Origin: JAYRWN01 sp041917975
GTDB lineage: Bacteria; Bacteroidota; Bacteroidia; Chitinophagales; Saprospiraceae
Length of the DNA stretch: 49,815 nt
Assembly (NCBI GenBank): GCA_041917975.1
Contig: JAYRWN010000126.1
Location: 1 to 49,815, forward strand
Direction of reading: 5' to 3'
Part shown: positions 39,456 through 48,419 of the stretch, one piece after another
Numbering within the stretch: the stretch's first letter is position 1
Layout of the letters: every line of letters starts with the position of its first letter
Translations under genes and position numbers: made by a program
The notes under the pieces: model-generated
The model's input: the letters and a program-made list of their open reading frames with translations, nothing else
What the model was told of the DNA's origin: nothing
The model's database searches: none

Positions 39456-42254
39456 TTAGTGAGCTTCCAGCCAGTTTTTTCCTGCCCCTATGCCTACTTC
39501 TATGGGTACGTCCAGCCCGGGGATGGCATTTTTAAGATGGAGGTTAACCAGGGTTTTTAACTCTTCAAACTCTGATTCAAACACATCAAAAAGCAATTCA
39601 TCGTGCACTTGCAAAATCATTTTTGATTTTAAATTTTTCTGGAGCAATTCCGCATGGATATTGATCATGGCAACCTTAATCATATCGGCGGCAGTGCCCT
39701 GTATCGGTGTGTTAATAGCCATCCGTTCAGCGTTGCTGCGTGCCAAGGAATTGCGAGAGTTGATGTCACGCAAATACCTCCTGCGTCCTAATAAAGTACT
39801 GACATAACCATGTTGACGGGCAAAGGTCACCGTTTGGTCCATGTAATTCCGCAAACCCTTATATTGTTTAAAATAGTTGTCAATGATTTCTTTAGCTTCA
39901 GTTCGCTTAATATTTAATTGGCGGGATAGGTTAACCGACCCGGCGCCGTAAATAATACTGAAGTTTACAGTCTTGGCATTACGACGCTGCTCTGCAGTTA
40001 CCTCTTCGATGGGTACACCATATACTTTAGAAGCCGTAGCCCGGTGAATGTCCTGATCCAGGCGGAAGGCCTCCAACATGGCTTCCTCTTTGCTTAGGGC
40101 AGCGATGAGCCGCAATTCAATTTGTGAATAGTCGGCCGAACACAAAATGAAGTCATTATTACGAGGTACAAAAGCTTTGCGAATTTCACGGCCTGCTTCA
40201 TCCCGGATGGGTATATTTTGCAGATTCGGGTTTTCTGAGCTCAACCGCCCTGTTGCTGCGCGGGCCTGGTTGAATGAAGTGTGGACGCGTCCGGTTCGAG
40301 GGTTAATAAGAAGAGGCAAAGTATCTACATAAGTTGATTTTAATTTAGACAACTTGCGATGTTCCTGAATATCATAAACGATTTTAAAATCATTAGCCAG
40401 CTCGCTGAGTTTCTCTTCATCGGTGGAATATTGCCCGGTTTGGGTTTTGCGCCAGCGGTAGGGAATGCGCAGTTTGTCGAACAAAATTTCTCCCACCTGC
40501 CGCGGTGATGCAATATTAAAGTCAGTTCCGGCTTGTAGGTAGATGGATTGTTCCAGTTTTAAAATAAGCTTAGATAAATCCAAGGAATACGCTTGCAGCA
40601 AGTCAGGATTAATACGAATGCCTTCATATTCCATATCTGCCAGCACGGCAATCAGCGGGCTTTCCAATTTGAAATACAAATCATCCAATTCCAGCTCATC
40701 CAGTTTTTTAAATAAAATATCTTTTAATTGCCAGGTGACATCCGCATCTTCAGCAGCATACTCAGCAGCTTTAAGCGTACTCACATCCCGCATGCTGAGT
40801 TGTTTTGCACCTTTTCCGATGAGGTCTTCAATCGGTATCATTTTATAGTTCAAATAGGTCTCCGACAGGATGTCTAACTTGTGGCGGTGGTCCGGTTCCA
40901 GCAGATAATGAGCTATCATGGTATCATAAAAAACTCCTGCTAACGTAATATCGTAAACTTTGAAGATGAGATAATCGTATTTGACATTTTGCCCGGTTTT
41001 AGGAATGCTCGGATTTTCCAAAAGGGCCTTAAAAAAATTTAAAATATGGTGAGCCTCCTGATCATTTTCCGGTATCGGAATGTAATAAGCTTTACCAACA
41101 TCAAAAGAAAAAGAAATTCCCACCAATTTGGCTAATAATGGATCTAAATCGGTGGTTTCTGTGTCTACGCAGAAACCACCAGACTTTTCCAAAGCCTTGG
41201 CTAGTTGCAGATATTCCTGATCAGTTTGTAATATTTTATAATCGTGATGTGTATTTTTAATGTCTTTATCTGCTACTGAATAAGCTCTCTCCGTTTCTGG
41301 TTTTTCTTTTGACTTAGGTGCGGCTACCGGACGGCCAAAAAGGTCCATCTGCATCACTGGACCATGATCCGTCTCATCTTCACCAAGAATAGCCAAAGCC
41401 AGAGCTCGAAATTCCAACTCTTTAAATAGTTCACGCAAGGCCGGTTTGTCAAAAGGCTCTAATATGAGAGCTTCATCATCAAATTCTACCGGAGCAGCTG
41501 TATCGATAATGGCCAGTTTTTTAGAAAGAAGACCTTGATCCGCATATTGGATAATATTCTCTTTTATTTTTCCCTCTACTTCGTGAGCGTGAGCCACTAA
41601 ATTTTCTACAGTTTCAAATTTTTCCAACAGTTTGGAAGCTGTTTTGTCACCTATGCCGGGTATGCCTGGAATATTATCTACCGAATCACCTTTAAGGCCG
41701 AGCACATCTACAACTTGATCAACCCTCGAGATACCCCAGGACTCCATGATTTCTTTGGGCCCTAAAACCTCCACACCATTACCCTGCCGGGAAGGTTTAT
41801 ACAGAAATATACGGTTACTGACGAGCTGGGCAAAATCTTTATCGGGAGTTACCATATATACGGTGTAGCCCCTTTTTTCAGCTTTTTTAGCCAATGTGCC
41901 GATGATATCATCCGCCTCATAACCATCCAAAGTAAGTATCGGGATGCGGAAAGCCTGCACTAATTTCATGATATATGGCATAGCCACTTTAATATCCTCG
42001 GGTTGTGCCTCGCGGTTGGCTTTGTAGTCCCCGTACATTTTATGTCTAAATGTTGGACCATCTTTATCAAAGGAGACAGCGAGGTGCGTAGGTTTTTCAT
42101 TTTTGATTAAATCCCATAATGACCGCAGAAACCCAGCTATGGCCGACGTGTTAATCCCTTTAGAACTAATCAAGGGCCGGTTAATGAAGGCGAAATGTGC
42201 CCGGTACACCAAAGCATTGCCATCCAACAGGAACAATCTTTTATCTACCCCCAT
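39456..42254 (-). CDS. polA: DNA polymerase I
   Basis: Pol I removes RNA primers and fills repair gaps. The 932-residue protein has an N-terminal 5'-3' exonuclease (about residues 1-290: LFLLDGNALVYRAHFAF, LGLKGDSVDNIPGIPGIGDKTA), a 3'-5' exonuclease (about 340-510) that keeps its catalytic FCVDTETTDLDP, YLIFKVYD and EYAAEDADVTWQL segments, so proofreading should be active, and the family-A polymerase (about 560-932) with SADYSQIELRLIAAL, RRNAKTVNFSIIYGAG and LQVHDELLFDV. ATG 42254 is preferred to the GTG at 42281. It lies downstream of the tRNA-Val terminator and is transcribed on its own. Confidence 0.97.
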   Translation of the reverse strand: MGVDKRLFLLDGNALVYRAHFAFINRPLISSKGINTSAIAGFLRSLWDLIKNEKPTHLAVSFDKDGPTFRHKMYGDYKANREAQPEDIKVAMPYIMKLVQAFRIPILTLDGYEADDIIGTLAKKAEKRGYTVYMVTPDKDFAQLVSNRIFLYKPSRQGNGVEVLGPKEIMESWGISRVDQVVDVLGLKGDSVDNIPGIPGIGDKTASKLLEKFETVENLVAHAHEVEGKIKENIIQYADQGLLSKKLAIIDTAAPVEFDDEALILEPFDKPALRELFKELEFRALALAILGEDETDHGPVMQMDLFGRPVAAPKSKEKPETERAYSVADKDIKNTHHDYKILQTDQEYLQLAKALEKSGGFCVDTETTDLDPLLAKLVGISFSFDVGKAYYIPIPENDQEAHHILNFFKALLENPSIPKTGQNVKYDYLIFKVYDITLAGVFYDTMIAHYLLEPDHRHKLDILSETYLNYKMIPIEDLIGKGAKQLSMRDVSTLKAAEYAAEDADVTWQLKDILFKKLDELELDDLYFKLESPLIAVLADMEYEGIRINPDLLQAYSLDLSKLILKLEQSIYLQAGTDFNIASPRQVGEILFDKLRIPYRWRKTQTGQYSTDEEKLSELANDFKIVYDIQEHRKLSKLKSTYVDTLPLLINPRTGRVHTSFNQARAATGRLSSENPNLQNIPIRDEAGREIRKAFVPRNNDFILCSADYSQIELRLIAALSKEEAMLEAFRLDQDIHRATASKVYGVPIEEVTAEQRRNAKTVNFSIIYGAGSVNLSRQLNIKRTEAKEIIDNYFKQYKGLRNYMDQTVTFARQHGYVSTLLGRRRYLRDINSRNSLARSNAERMAINTPIQGTAADMIKVAMINIHAELLQKNLKSKMILQVHDELLFDVFESEFEELKTLVNLHLKNAIPGLDVPIEVGIGAGKNWLEAH

Positions 42255-42315
42255 ACTATTTATTAAATTAATTTTATACACAAGGTAATAAAACCACGGT
42301 TTAAACCAAAAAGAA

Positions 42316-42345
42316 AAGGAGTCATAACTGATGTTATAACTCCTT
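42316..42345 (-). terminator. Rho-independent terminator after tRNA-Val
   Basis: On the minus strand AAGGAGTTATAAC and GTTATGACTCCTT pair over 13 positions (one G-U), with a four-base loop, followed by CCTTTTCTTTTT-like pyrimidine tract. It lies 12 bases after the tRNA 3' end and 62 bases before the polA ATG, so it isolates the tRNA unit from polA. Confidence 0.7.
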
Positions 42346-42356
42346 GATAATGAGGG

Positions 42357-42431
42357 TGGGAGCTACTGGATTCGAACCAGTGACCCCCTGCTTGTAAGGC
42401 AGGTGCTCTGAACCAGCTGAGCTAAGCTCCC
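42357..42431 (-). tRNA. tRNA-Val, anticodon UAC
   Basis: Read on the minus strand the gene begins GGGAGCTTAGCTCAGCTGG and ends with TTCGAATCCAGTAGCTCCC plus the discriminator A. A seven-pair acceptor stem (GGGAGCT with AGCTCCC), D arm with GCTCAGCTGGTTCAGAGC, anticodon arm CTGCCTTACAAGCAG, and T arm with GGTTCGAATCC are all complete. The anticodon TAC (plus-strand bases 42394-42396) reads GUA and, by wobble, other Val codons. CCA is not encoded: the next bases are CCCTCA. Confidence 0.95.
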
Positions 42432-42444
42432 GCTAAAGGGATTG

Positions 42445-42476
42445 CAAATATAAGCGGAGTCTCAATTTAAGTCAAA
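42445..42476 (-). promoter_or_regulatory. Bacteroidota-type promoter of tRNA-Val
   Basis: On the minus strand the -33 box TTTG (42473-42476) is followed after 20 bases by TATATTTG (42445-42452), matching the consensus TTTG-N19/20-TAnnTTTG. It ends 13 bases before the first tRNA base. It is the best promoter in the window and supports the phylum assignment. Confidence 0.65.
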
Positions 42477-42543
42477 TCTTTCAGTAAAAAAATTCCCTTG
42501 AGTATTAAAGAGCCTAAAGGAGATGATCGAAACTTAAAAAAAC

Positions 42544-42551
42544 TACCTTTG
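42544..42551 (+). promoter_or_regulatory. TACCTTTG promoter-like box before mqnC
   Basis: TACCTTTG matches TAnnTTTG and lies 23 bases before the mqnC ATG. A good -33 TTTG is not found at the usual spacing, so this is tentative. Confidence 0.35.
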
Positions 42552-42574
42552 TTATTCCCTTAGTTTACGACGCC

Positions 42575-43726
42575 ATGATTAAAACGGAGATAGAAAGTTT
42601 ACTTCATCGGGCTATTAACCGGGATTTTCTGAGTGCAGAAGAAGGTCTGTACTTATTCGAAAATGCGTCAACCGGCGATTTAATGTATGTGGCAAATCGG
42701 TTACGTCAACACCATGTACCTGGTCAGGTGGTCACCTGGATCATTGACCGGAATTCCAACACCACCAATGTATGTGTGGCTAATTGTAAATTTTGCAATT
42801 TTTACCGCCCACCCGGACATCAGGAAGGGTACATCACCACTATTGAGGAGTATAAACAGAAAATAGATGAACTTTTCCGTTATGGAGGAGAGCAATTGCT
42901 CTTGCAAGGGGGACACCATCCCGAGTTGGGATTAAATTTTTATACCACCTTATTCCGGCAACTTAAAACCCTTTATCCAACGCTTAAACTGCATGCCCTG
43001 GGACCTCCTGAGGTAGTGCACATCACCCAACTGGAAAAATCCACCTATAAGGAAGTACTGAAAGCTTTAATGGAGGCTGGTTTGGATTCTTTGCCGGGAG
43101 CAGGTGCCGAGATTTTGGATAACCGGGTAAGAAGACTTATCTCCCGGGGAAAATGTAGTGGAGAAGAATGGCTGGATGTGATGCGAGCGGCTCATCAACT
43201 ACATCTCACCACAAGCACGACCATGATGTTCGGGCATGTCGAAACCAATCTGGAACGAATGGAACATCTGGTAGCCATGCGGCAGGTGCAAAGCGAAAAA
43301 CCGGCGGCGGCCAAAGGCTTTCTAGCCTTTATTCCGTGGCCATTTCAAGACGAAGGCACCTTACTTCAGAAACTTAAACGAGCTCGCAACGCCTGTACTC
43401 CGGATGAATACATTCGCATGATCGCTATAAGCCGTTTAATGCTTCCTAATATTATTAACATCCAGGCGTCCTGGCTAACAATTGGTAAAAAAACCGCCCA
43501 AGTGTGTTTGCACGCTGGCGCCAACGACTTTGGGAGCATAATGATCGAAGAAAATGTGGTCTCCGCGGCCGGAGCGGCTTTTCGTTTTACGGCGCAAGGC
43601 ATCCAGGATGCGATAAGGGAAGCAGGATACACACCACAGTTGCGCAACCAACAATATGAATATCGCACTATGCCACCCCAGATCATGCAACAAGAATTGG
43701 ATAAAATGAAAATGATTGTAGATTAA
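42575..43726 (+). CDS. mqnC: Cyclic dehypoxanthinyl futalosine synthase (menaquinone, futalosine pathway)
   Basis: MqnC is a radical-SAM enzyme that cyclises dehypoxanthinyl futalosine during menaquinone synthesis by the futalosine route. The 383-residue protein has the cluster motif C-x3-C-x2-C at C67, C71 and C74 (NVCVANCKFCNF), followed by LLQGGHHPELGL near residues 110-121, HALGPPEVVH near 140, GLDSLPGAGAEIL near 169-181 and TTSTTMMFGHVET near 212-224, which fit MqnC better than the relative MqnE. A CofH-like enzyme is the main alternative, but no CofG or F420 gene is present. The next gene, punA, follows after nine bases, so the pair is likely co-transcribed. It suggests that this organism lacks the classical MenF/D/C route, by inference. 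Confidence 0.9.
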   Translation: MIKTEIESLLHRAINRDFLSAEEGLYLFENASTGDLMYVANRLRQHHVPGQVVTWIIDRNSNTTNVCVANCKFCNFYRPPGHQEGYITTIEEYKQKIDELFRYGGEQLLLQGGHHPELGLNFYTTLFRQLKTLYPTLKLHALGPPEVVHITQLEKSTYKEVLKALMEAGLDSLPGAGAEILDNRVRRLISRGKCSGEEWLDVMRAAHQLHLTTSTTMMFGHVETNLERMEHLVAMRQVQSEKPAAAKGFLAFIPWPFQDEGTLLQKLKRARNACTPDEYIRMIAISRLMLPNIINIQASWLTIGKKTAQVCLHAGANDFGSIMIEENVVSAAGAAFRFTAQGIQDAIREAGYTPQLRNQQYEYRTMPPQIMQQELDKMKMIVD

Positions 43727-43735
43727 CACACCTGC

Positions 43736-44584
43736 ATGCATCTCCAATTATATGCCCAAACATCAGGGACCAGCAACTGGCTAAAGGAGCAATTACCTCT
43801 ACTTCCTGCTTTTTCAGTTCAACTAGGTACAGGATGGCAAACCTTATTGGACCATGTAGATATCATTAAGGAAATTCCTTATAAATCTATACCAAACTTT
43901 CCCCAGTCCTCAGTAGAAGGGCATCAAAATAACCTGATCCTGGCGCGTTGGCACAATATATACCTGTTTATTTGGGCCGGGCGGCTGCATTATTATGAGG
44001 GTCATTCCATGGACACCATTACTTTTCCGGTAAGAGTAGCAGCTTTGTGCGGTGTAAAGCAATTTATTTTTACTAATGCTGCCGGAGGAGTGAATCCGCA
44101 TTATGCTCCTGGAGACATCATGGTGCTGAGAGACCACATTAATTTTTTACCTGAAAACCCTTTACGAGGCCCTCATGATCCCCGGTTTGGTGAACGCTTT
44201 GTGGATTTTTCAGATACGTATGTGGCAACATGGAGGCAGGAATGGTTATTATCAGGTGCCTCTCTTGGCTTACCCATCCATGAGGGGGTATACCTGGGTC
44301 TACAGGGACCAGGCATGGAAACGCCGTCAGAGTACCAACTTTTCCGCCAATGGGGAGCTGATGCCGTAGGCATGAGTACGGTGCCGGAAGTGATGGTGGC
44401 GCGACAAATGGGTGGTACAGTAGGTGCTATCAGTTTGATTTCTAATGTATTTAATGCTGCAAAACCAGAAAAAGCCGGGGTAGAGGATGTGATAAAGATG
44501 GTAAAATCCTCGATGCATAGAGTCACTAGTCTACTTGATGAGTGGTTTTCAAAACAAGAAGGTACCAGATTAGACCAGCCTTAA
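43736..44584 (+). CDS. punA: Purine nucleoside phosphorylase (PNP family)
   Basis: PNP cleaves inosine or guanosine with phosphate to the free base and ribose 1-phosphate. The 282-residue protein matches the trimeric PNP family: GRLHYYEGHSMDTITFPVR near residues 82-100, TNAAGGVNPHYAPGDIMVLRD near 115-135, LQGPGMETPSEYQ near 188-200, and GADAVGMSTVPEVMVARQMG near 205-224. It is the second gene of a pair with mqnC, nine bases apart. The futalosine route releases hypoxanthine as a by-product, so a purine-salvage partner makes sense, or this phosphorylase might act on futalosine itself in place of MqnB; both ideas are inference. No signal peptide is present. Confidence 0.9.
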   Translation: MHLQLYAQTSGTSNWLKEQLPLLPAFSVQLGTGWQTLLDHVDIIKEIPYKSIPNFPQSSVEGHQNNLILARWHNIYLFIWAGRLHYYEGHSMDTITFPVRVAALCGVKQFIFTNAAGGVNPHYAPGDIMVLRDHINFLPENPLRGPHDPRFGERFVDFSDTYVATWRQEWLLSGASLGLPIHEGVYLGLQGPGMETPSEYQLFRQWGADAVGMSTVPEVMVARQMGGTVGAISLISNVFNAAKPEKAGVEDVIKMVKSSMHRVTSLLDEWFSKQEGTRLDQP

Positions 44585-44673
44585 GACACCTTGTTAATTT
44601 CCTGTTAAACTAAATAAGCATCGAACATTCATGGTTTACCAGTCGTTTTTGCATTAAACCAAAATTAGAAAAC

Positions 44674-45831
44674 ATGGTCAGAAAATTCGTTCCATTTATC
44701 ATAGCCGGAGCACTGGGAGGTCTGATCACTTTAGCTGGTGTGAAGCTTTCTGATAAACCTTTAACAGCTGAAACACAGCGGATCAACCCGGTTGCATGGG
44801 GAGCCCCAACAGCATCCTCGGTAAATTTTGATTTCGCTGCCGCCTCGGCGAAAGCCATGCCCTCTGTGGTGCAAATACACACGAATCTTAGCCGCGAAGC
44901 CATAGCCCAGCAGCGTAAGGAACAACAAGAAAATTCTCCTTTCGGGCGGTTCTTCGAATTTTTTGGTGAAAATATGCCGTTTTCCTTCGGAATACCCGGT
45001 AAAGGCGCCGGATCAGGGGTCATCATTTCTCCCGACGGATATATTGTTACCAACAACCATGTGGTCGAAAATTTTGATGAAATTGAGGTTACTACCTTAA
45101 GTGGTGATAACTATACAGCACAAGTAATAGGACGGGATCCGGCTACAGATTTAGCGGTTGTAAAGATTAACGCCAATAATCTTCCGGTTATGGAATACGC
45201 TAATTCGGATGATGCTAAAGTCGGCGAGTGGGTATTAGCAGTGGGCAATCCCTATGAAAAGCTGCGTTCTACGGTTACAGCTGGTATTATTAGTGCAAAA
45301 GGCCGGGATTTAAATATCCTGAGAGGAGAAAAAACCATCGAGTCATTTATACAAACAGATGCCGCCGTAAATCCGGGAAACTCGGGAGGCGCTTTGGTGG
45401 ATATTCAAGGCCGCCTTTTAGGTATAAACACAGCTATTTATTCCGAAACAGGGGCATACGTCGGTTATTCTTTTGCCGTGCCCTCTAACCTGATGAAAAA
45501 GGTGGTGGAAGAAATTGTGAAAAATGGAGATATCAAACGGGTGACCCTGGGCGTTTCAGTTGTAGAACTAAATGAACAGGTCGCCAATGACCTGAATGTA
45601 AAGATTAATCAAGGCTTGTTCATTGAAAATGTAGCCGATCGCAGTTCAGCACAATACGCCGGATTATTGCCAAACGATGTTATCCTGGAAGTAAATGGTA
45701 AAAAGACCATCAAATTTACGGATTTGTCTACCATTATAGACAATAGCCGAGCCAATGAAACCATCAAAATTAAAGTATGGCGCGATGGTGAACCCAAAAC
45801 CATTGATGTTCGCCTTAGATCAAAAATATGA
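44674..45831 (+). CDS. HtrA/DegQ-type serine protease with one PDZ domain
   Basis: The 385-residue protein has an N-terminal membrane anchor or signal (MVRKFVPFIIAGALGGLITLA). Its trypsin-like domain (about residues 65-270) has the catalytic triad in TNNHVVEN (His, near 128), DPATDLAVVKI (Asp, near 158) and AAVNPGNSGGALVDI (Ser, near 237). A single PDZ domain (about 290-375: ENVADRSSAQYAGLLPNDVILEVNGKK) ends the protein, unlike DegP and DegQ, which have two. Such proteases protect the envelope from misfolded proteins. A strong terminator follows at 45877-45903. Envelope-stress control is likely from the family, but no regulator site was identified. Confidence 0.94.
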   Translation: MVRKFVPFIIAGALGGLITLAGVKLSDKPLTAETQRINPVAWGAPTASSVNFDFAAASAKAMPSVVQIHTNLSREAIAQQRKEQQENSPFGRFFEFFGENMPFSFGIPGKGAGSGVIISPDGYIVTNNHVVENFDEIEVTTLSGDNYTAQVIGRDPATDLAVVKINANNLPVMEYANSDDAKVGEWVLAVGNPYEKLRSTVTAGIISAKGRDLNILRGEKTIESFIQTDAAVNPGNSGGALVDIQGRLLGINTAIYSETGAYVGYSFAVPSNLMKKVVEEIVKNGDIKRVTLGVSVVELNEQVANDLNVKINQGLFIENVADRSSAQYAGLLPNDVILEVNGKKTIKFTDLSTIIDNSRANETIKIKVWRDGEPKTIDVRLRSKI

Positions 45832-45876
45832 TTACCAAACTAAGGTAAAGTTGGTTTTTCGTTTTGTTTTGATAGG

Positions 45877-45903
45877 CCCACTCCACAGGGAGTGGGTTTT
45901 TTT
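45877..45903 (+). terminator. Rho-independent terminator after the HtrA gene
   Basis: CCCACTCC and GGAGTGGG form a perfect eight-bp GC-rich stem with an ACAG loop, followed by seven T. It lies 45 bases after the HtrA stop and separates it from the convergent DUF6311-like gene that ends at 45921. Confidence 0.85.
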
Positions 45904-45920
45904 GTTAAGTGTAAAGTTTG

Positions 45921-48053
45921 TTACTGAAATTGATAACACGACTGGTAAGTATCCATAAAAAAGGACTTAATCACGGTAGCCGTGGAATCAATAACCACAA
46001 TATTGAAGCCACGTTGACCGGCTGAATGTTCCTGATTGCCTAAAAGGATATTGCTGTTATTTCCCACAGCATTGCCAGCTGACTGCAGTAGTATAGACAT
46101 TTTATTATTGCTCCAGGCAGGGACAGTTTCCGCCAGATTAAAGGACAAAGATACCGCCTGGTAATTGTTCAGCACTTCTTTCAACGGGCGTCCCTGATAC
46201 CAGGCACCGGCATAGGACCCTCTGAAAGTCAGATTGGCTAATTGAGAATTACTTGCCTTGAAATAGTTTTTAGTGGACTCACAGAGCGATTGCGTTGCTT
46301 CATCCTTTACACTCAGCAAGACCAGCTTGTCTTGGTATTGAAGAAGATAGTCTTCGAGTTTAAATATTTTTTTGCCACTTAAGCGTATTTCAGCATGTTG
46401 ATTCAACCAATGCATCCAAAACGTATCCAACTCCAAAGTAATCTGTGGAATATAAAAAACATACTCATCCAGAACTAGAATTTCTCCGGGAGCTTTGATC
46501 AGGTCCAGATGTTGAGGACCGCATAAAAACACATCACCGGCTTCAGCTGGCAACTGCCCGCTTAACTGCAATTGAATAGTATCCTGCCGGGCTTTTGCTT
46601 CCCGGTCATCGCGCCTGGCGAAGGTGCCGGTGGACAAAGGGAGGTTGCGTTCCATGGCTAAATGCTGAAAATAAATAATATCTCCTTCATACCTGATTTT
46701 TGGCTGATAGGGCGGAAAAACCCACAATCTCTTAGCAGGATTTAACAGCTCCTTCCACACCGAAGCAGTTAAACTTCCCGTGACCGCAGCATGATGGTCA
46801 ATATAATGTGGTCTTAAAAGGGGTCGGAATTCCAGCACATGTAGAACAAGCAATAAACCCATACTGATGTTAGACACCCAGGATCGAAAGCGAGAATAAT
46901 TCAAAGCTCTGATTATACATACCAGGAGAAAGTAATGCAGGGGCCACACAAACCGCCCGGAAGAACGAAACGTTTGGGTAAAGTAATTGCGTAAAGGTAA
47001 TTCGACTAGTTTATGGGACATCAAGGTCATCACCGGACTCAATGCAAAAATGAATAGCAGCACACAGGTATAAAATAAAATCGAAGCAGGCAACCGCATA
47101 GCGAACAGATCAGCCACCTGGTGCCGGTAATAATATAAAGCTCCCACGAATACTCCAATTACAGCTAATCCAAGATATCCATACCCTTCATACTGGCCAG
47201 AAGTAGCTAAAGGCAACGCATTGAGCCAGGAAGACGTATCCAGAGGGTTAAAAAATGTATTTAGGTTAGCTGAGAAATGGCCAACTCCTGATCCGGCCGT
47301 ACGATCGGAAGGAATCAAAAAATACCCCACCAGGTAGAATATTGTTGCGGCGCCTACCACCGCAGCTGCAAAATATGCGCCTAATTGGCGCCAGGGTAAA
47401 ACATGAGAATAGTGGAGGCGTAACAAAACAGCCAGGTACAAAGCCATATTCATGGCCAGCAAATAGGGATGTATTAACGCAGCTAAGAGCACTATCACTA
47501 AAGCCGGGATCGTTGTTAACGCAGGCTTCCCGGGGCGGTAATATGACCATATTAATGCCAACAGGGTCCATTGAGCACATAACGCCGGATGACCGGTACG
47601 CGCTAACAATACCGGACTGAACATAAATAACAAGGTGCCCAAAAAAGTAACCAATAATGGCAAATTAAAGACCTTGAGCAATTTGGCAGCAAACCAGCCC
47701 TGTAAAAAATAACATACTAAGAACCACCATCCGAAATATTGAAAAGGAGTTGGTAACCAAGCGGATAAAAACTTAAATAAAAAAGCGAAAAGTGGGATAG
47801 AATCTGTATATCCGATGCTGCTGAGCATAGGATAACCATACCCGCTCAGTTTGCCGGGAGGAAAAGACCAATCCGCCTGACGGAAAAACGACCAGCCGAA
47901 ATAATGTTGTATCCAGTCGCTGTTAAGCACATAAAGCCAGGAAGTGTGTCGTGGATTTAGCACTTGTAAGCCAAACTTTAGGTGGACTAATACAACTGCA
48001 ATACCCAGGCATACCGCCCACCAGAGAACTTGATGACGTAGGCTAAACCTCAC
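45921..48053 (-). CDS. Large multi-pass membrane protein (DUF6311-like, possible GT-C glycosyltransferase)
   Basis: The 710-residue protein has about ten or more hydrophobic helices in its first 430 residues, starting near residue 8. An acidic loop after the first helix reads LNSDWIQHYFGWSFFRQADW (near residues 42-61) and is followed by GYGYPMLSSIGYTDSIPLFAF (near 70-90), a pattern I associate with DUF6311 and with GT-C-type glycosyltransferases that use lipid-linked sugars. The last 270 residues are soluble and probably periplasmic. It overlaps the CMD-type gene by 11 bases on the same strand, so the two form an operon. No other cell-surface polysaccharide genes are adjacent, so the substrate is unknown. 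Confidence 0.78.
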   Translation of the reverse strand: MRFSLRHQVLWWAVCLGIAVVLVHLKFGLQVLNPRHTSWLYVLNSDWIQHYFGWSFFRQADWSFPPGKLSGYGYPMLSSIGYTDSIPLFAFLFKFLSAWLPTPFQYFGWWFLVCYFLQGWFAAKLLKVFNLPLLVTFLGTLLFMFSPVLLARTGHPALCAQWTLLALIWSYYRPGKPALTTIPALVIVLLAALIHPYLLAMNMALYLAVLLRLHYSHVLPWRQLGAYFAAAVVGAATIFYLVGYFLIPSDRTAGSGVGHFSANLNTFFNPLDTSSWLNALPLATSGQYEGYGYLGLAVIGVFVGALYYYRHQVADLFAMRLPASILFYTCVLLFIFALSPVMTLMSHKLVELPLRNYFTQTFRSSGRFVWPLHYFLLVCIIRALNYSRFRSWVSNISMGLLLVLHVLEFRPLLRPHYIDHHAAVTGSLTASVWKELLNPAKRLWVFPPYQPKIRYEGDIIYFQHLAMERNLPLSTGTFARRDDREAKARQDTIQLQLSGQLPAEAGDVFLCGPQHLDLIKAPGEILVLDEYVFYIPQITLELDTFWMHWLNQHAEIRLSGKKIFKLEDYLLQYQDKLVLLSVKDEATQSLCESTKNYFKASNSQLANLTFRGSYAGAWYQGRPLKEVLNNYQAVSLSFNLAETVPAWSNNKMSILLQSAGNAVGNNSNILLGNQEHSAGQRGFNIVVIDSTATVIKSFFMDTYQSCYQFQ

Positions 48054-48399
48054 GGGAATTCTCCGCTTTTAAGGCATCCCAATACTCCACCGCTCTCCGG
48101 GTATGGGGGATGCAAATGGAACCACCAACCAGATTGGCGATGGACAAAATCTCAAACAACTCGTCTGTTGACAACTTCAGCGCAAAACATTGACCAAGAT
48201 GGTATTTTATGCAATCATCACAGCGCAAGACCAAGGAGGCGATCAACCCGAGCATCTCTTTGGTTTTAGCATCCAAAGCACCTTCTTCATAAGCCTGCGA
48301 ATCCAAAGAATAAAATCGTTTCATGACCCGATTATCCTCAGCGAGAATACGATTATTCATTTTCTGGCGATACTGATTAAATTCTTGCACTAGTGACAT
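48043..48399 (-). CDS. Carboxymuconolactone decarboxylase/AhpD-like protein
   Basis: The 118-residue protein is an all-alpha CMD-family member. It has the redox motif C-x2-C followed by a histidine four residues later (RCDDCIKYHLGQC, near residues 54-66), as in AhpD-type peroxidases and their relatives, and TDELFEILSIANLVGGSICIPH near 74-95. Members bind thiols or act as reductants in stress defence; a few are decarboxylases. The stop overlaps the start of the DUF6311-like gene by 11 bases. Which activity it has cannot be told from sequence. Confidence 0.85.
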   Translation of the reverse strand: MSLVQEFNQYRQKMNNRILAEDNRVMKRFYSLDSQAYEEGALDAKTKEMLGLIASLVLRCDDCIKYHLGQCFALKLSTDELFEILSIANLVGGSICIPHTRRAVEYWDALKAENSREV

Positions 48400-48419
48400 G
48401 TCTGGTATTTTTAAGGAAT

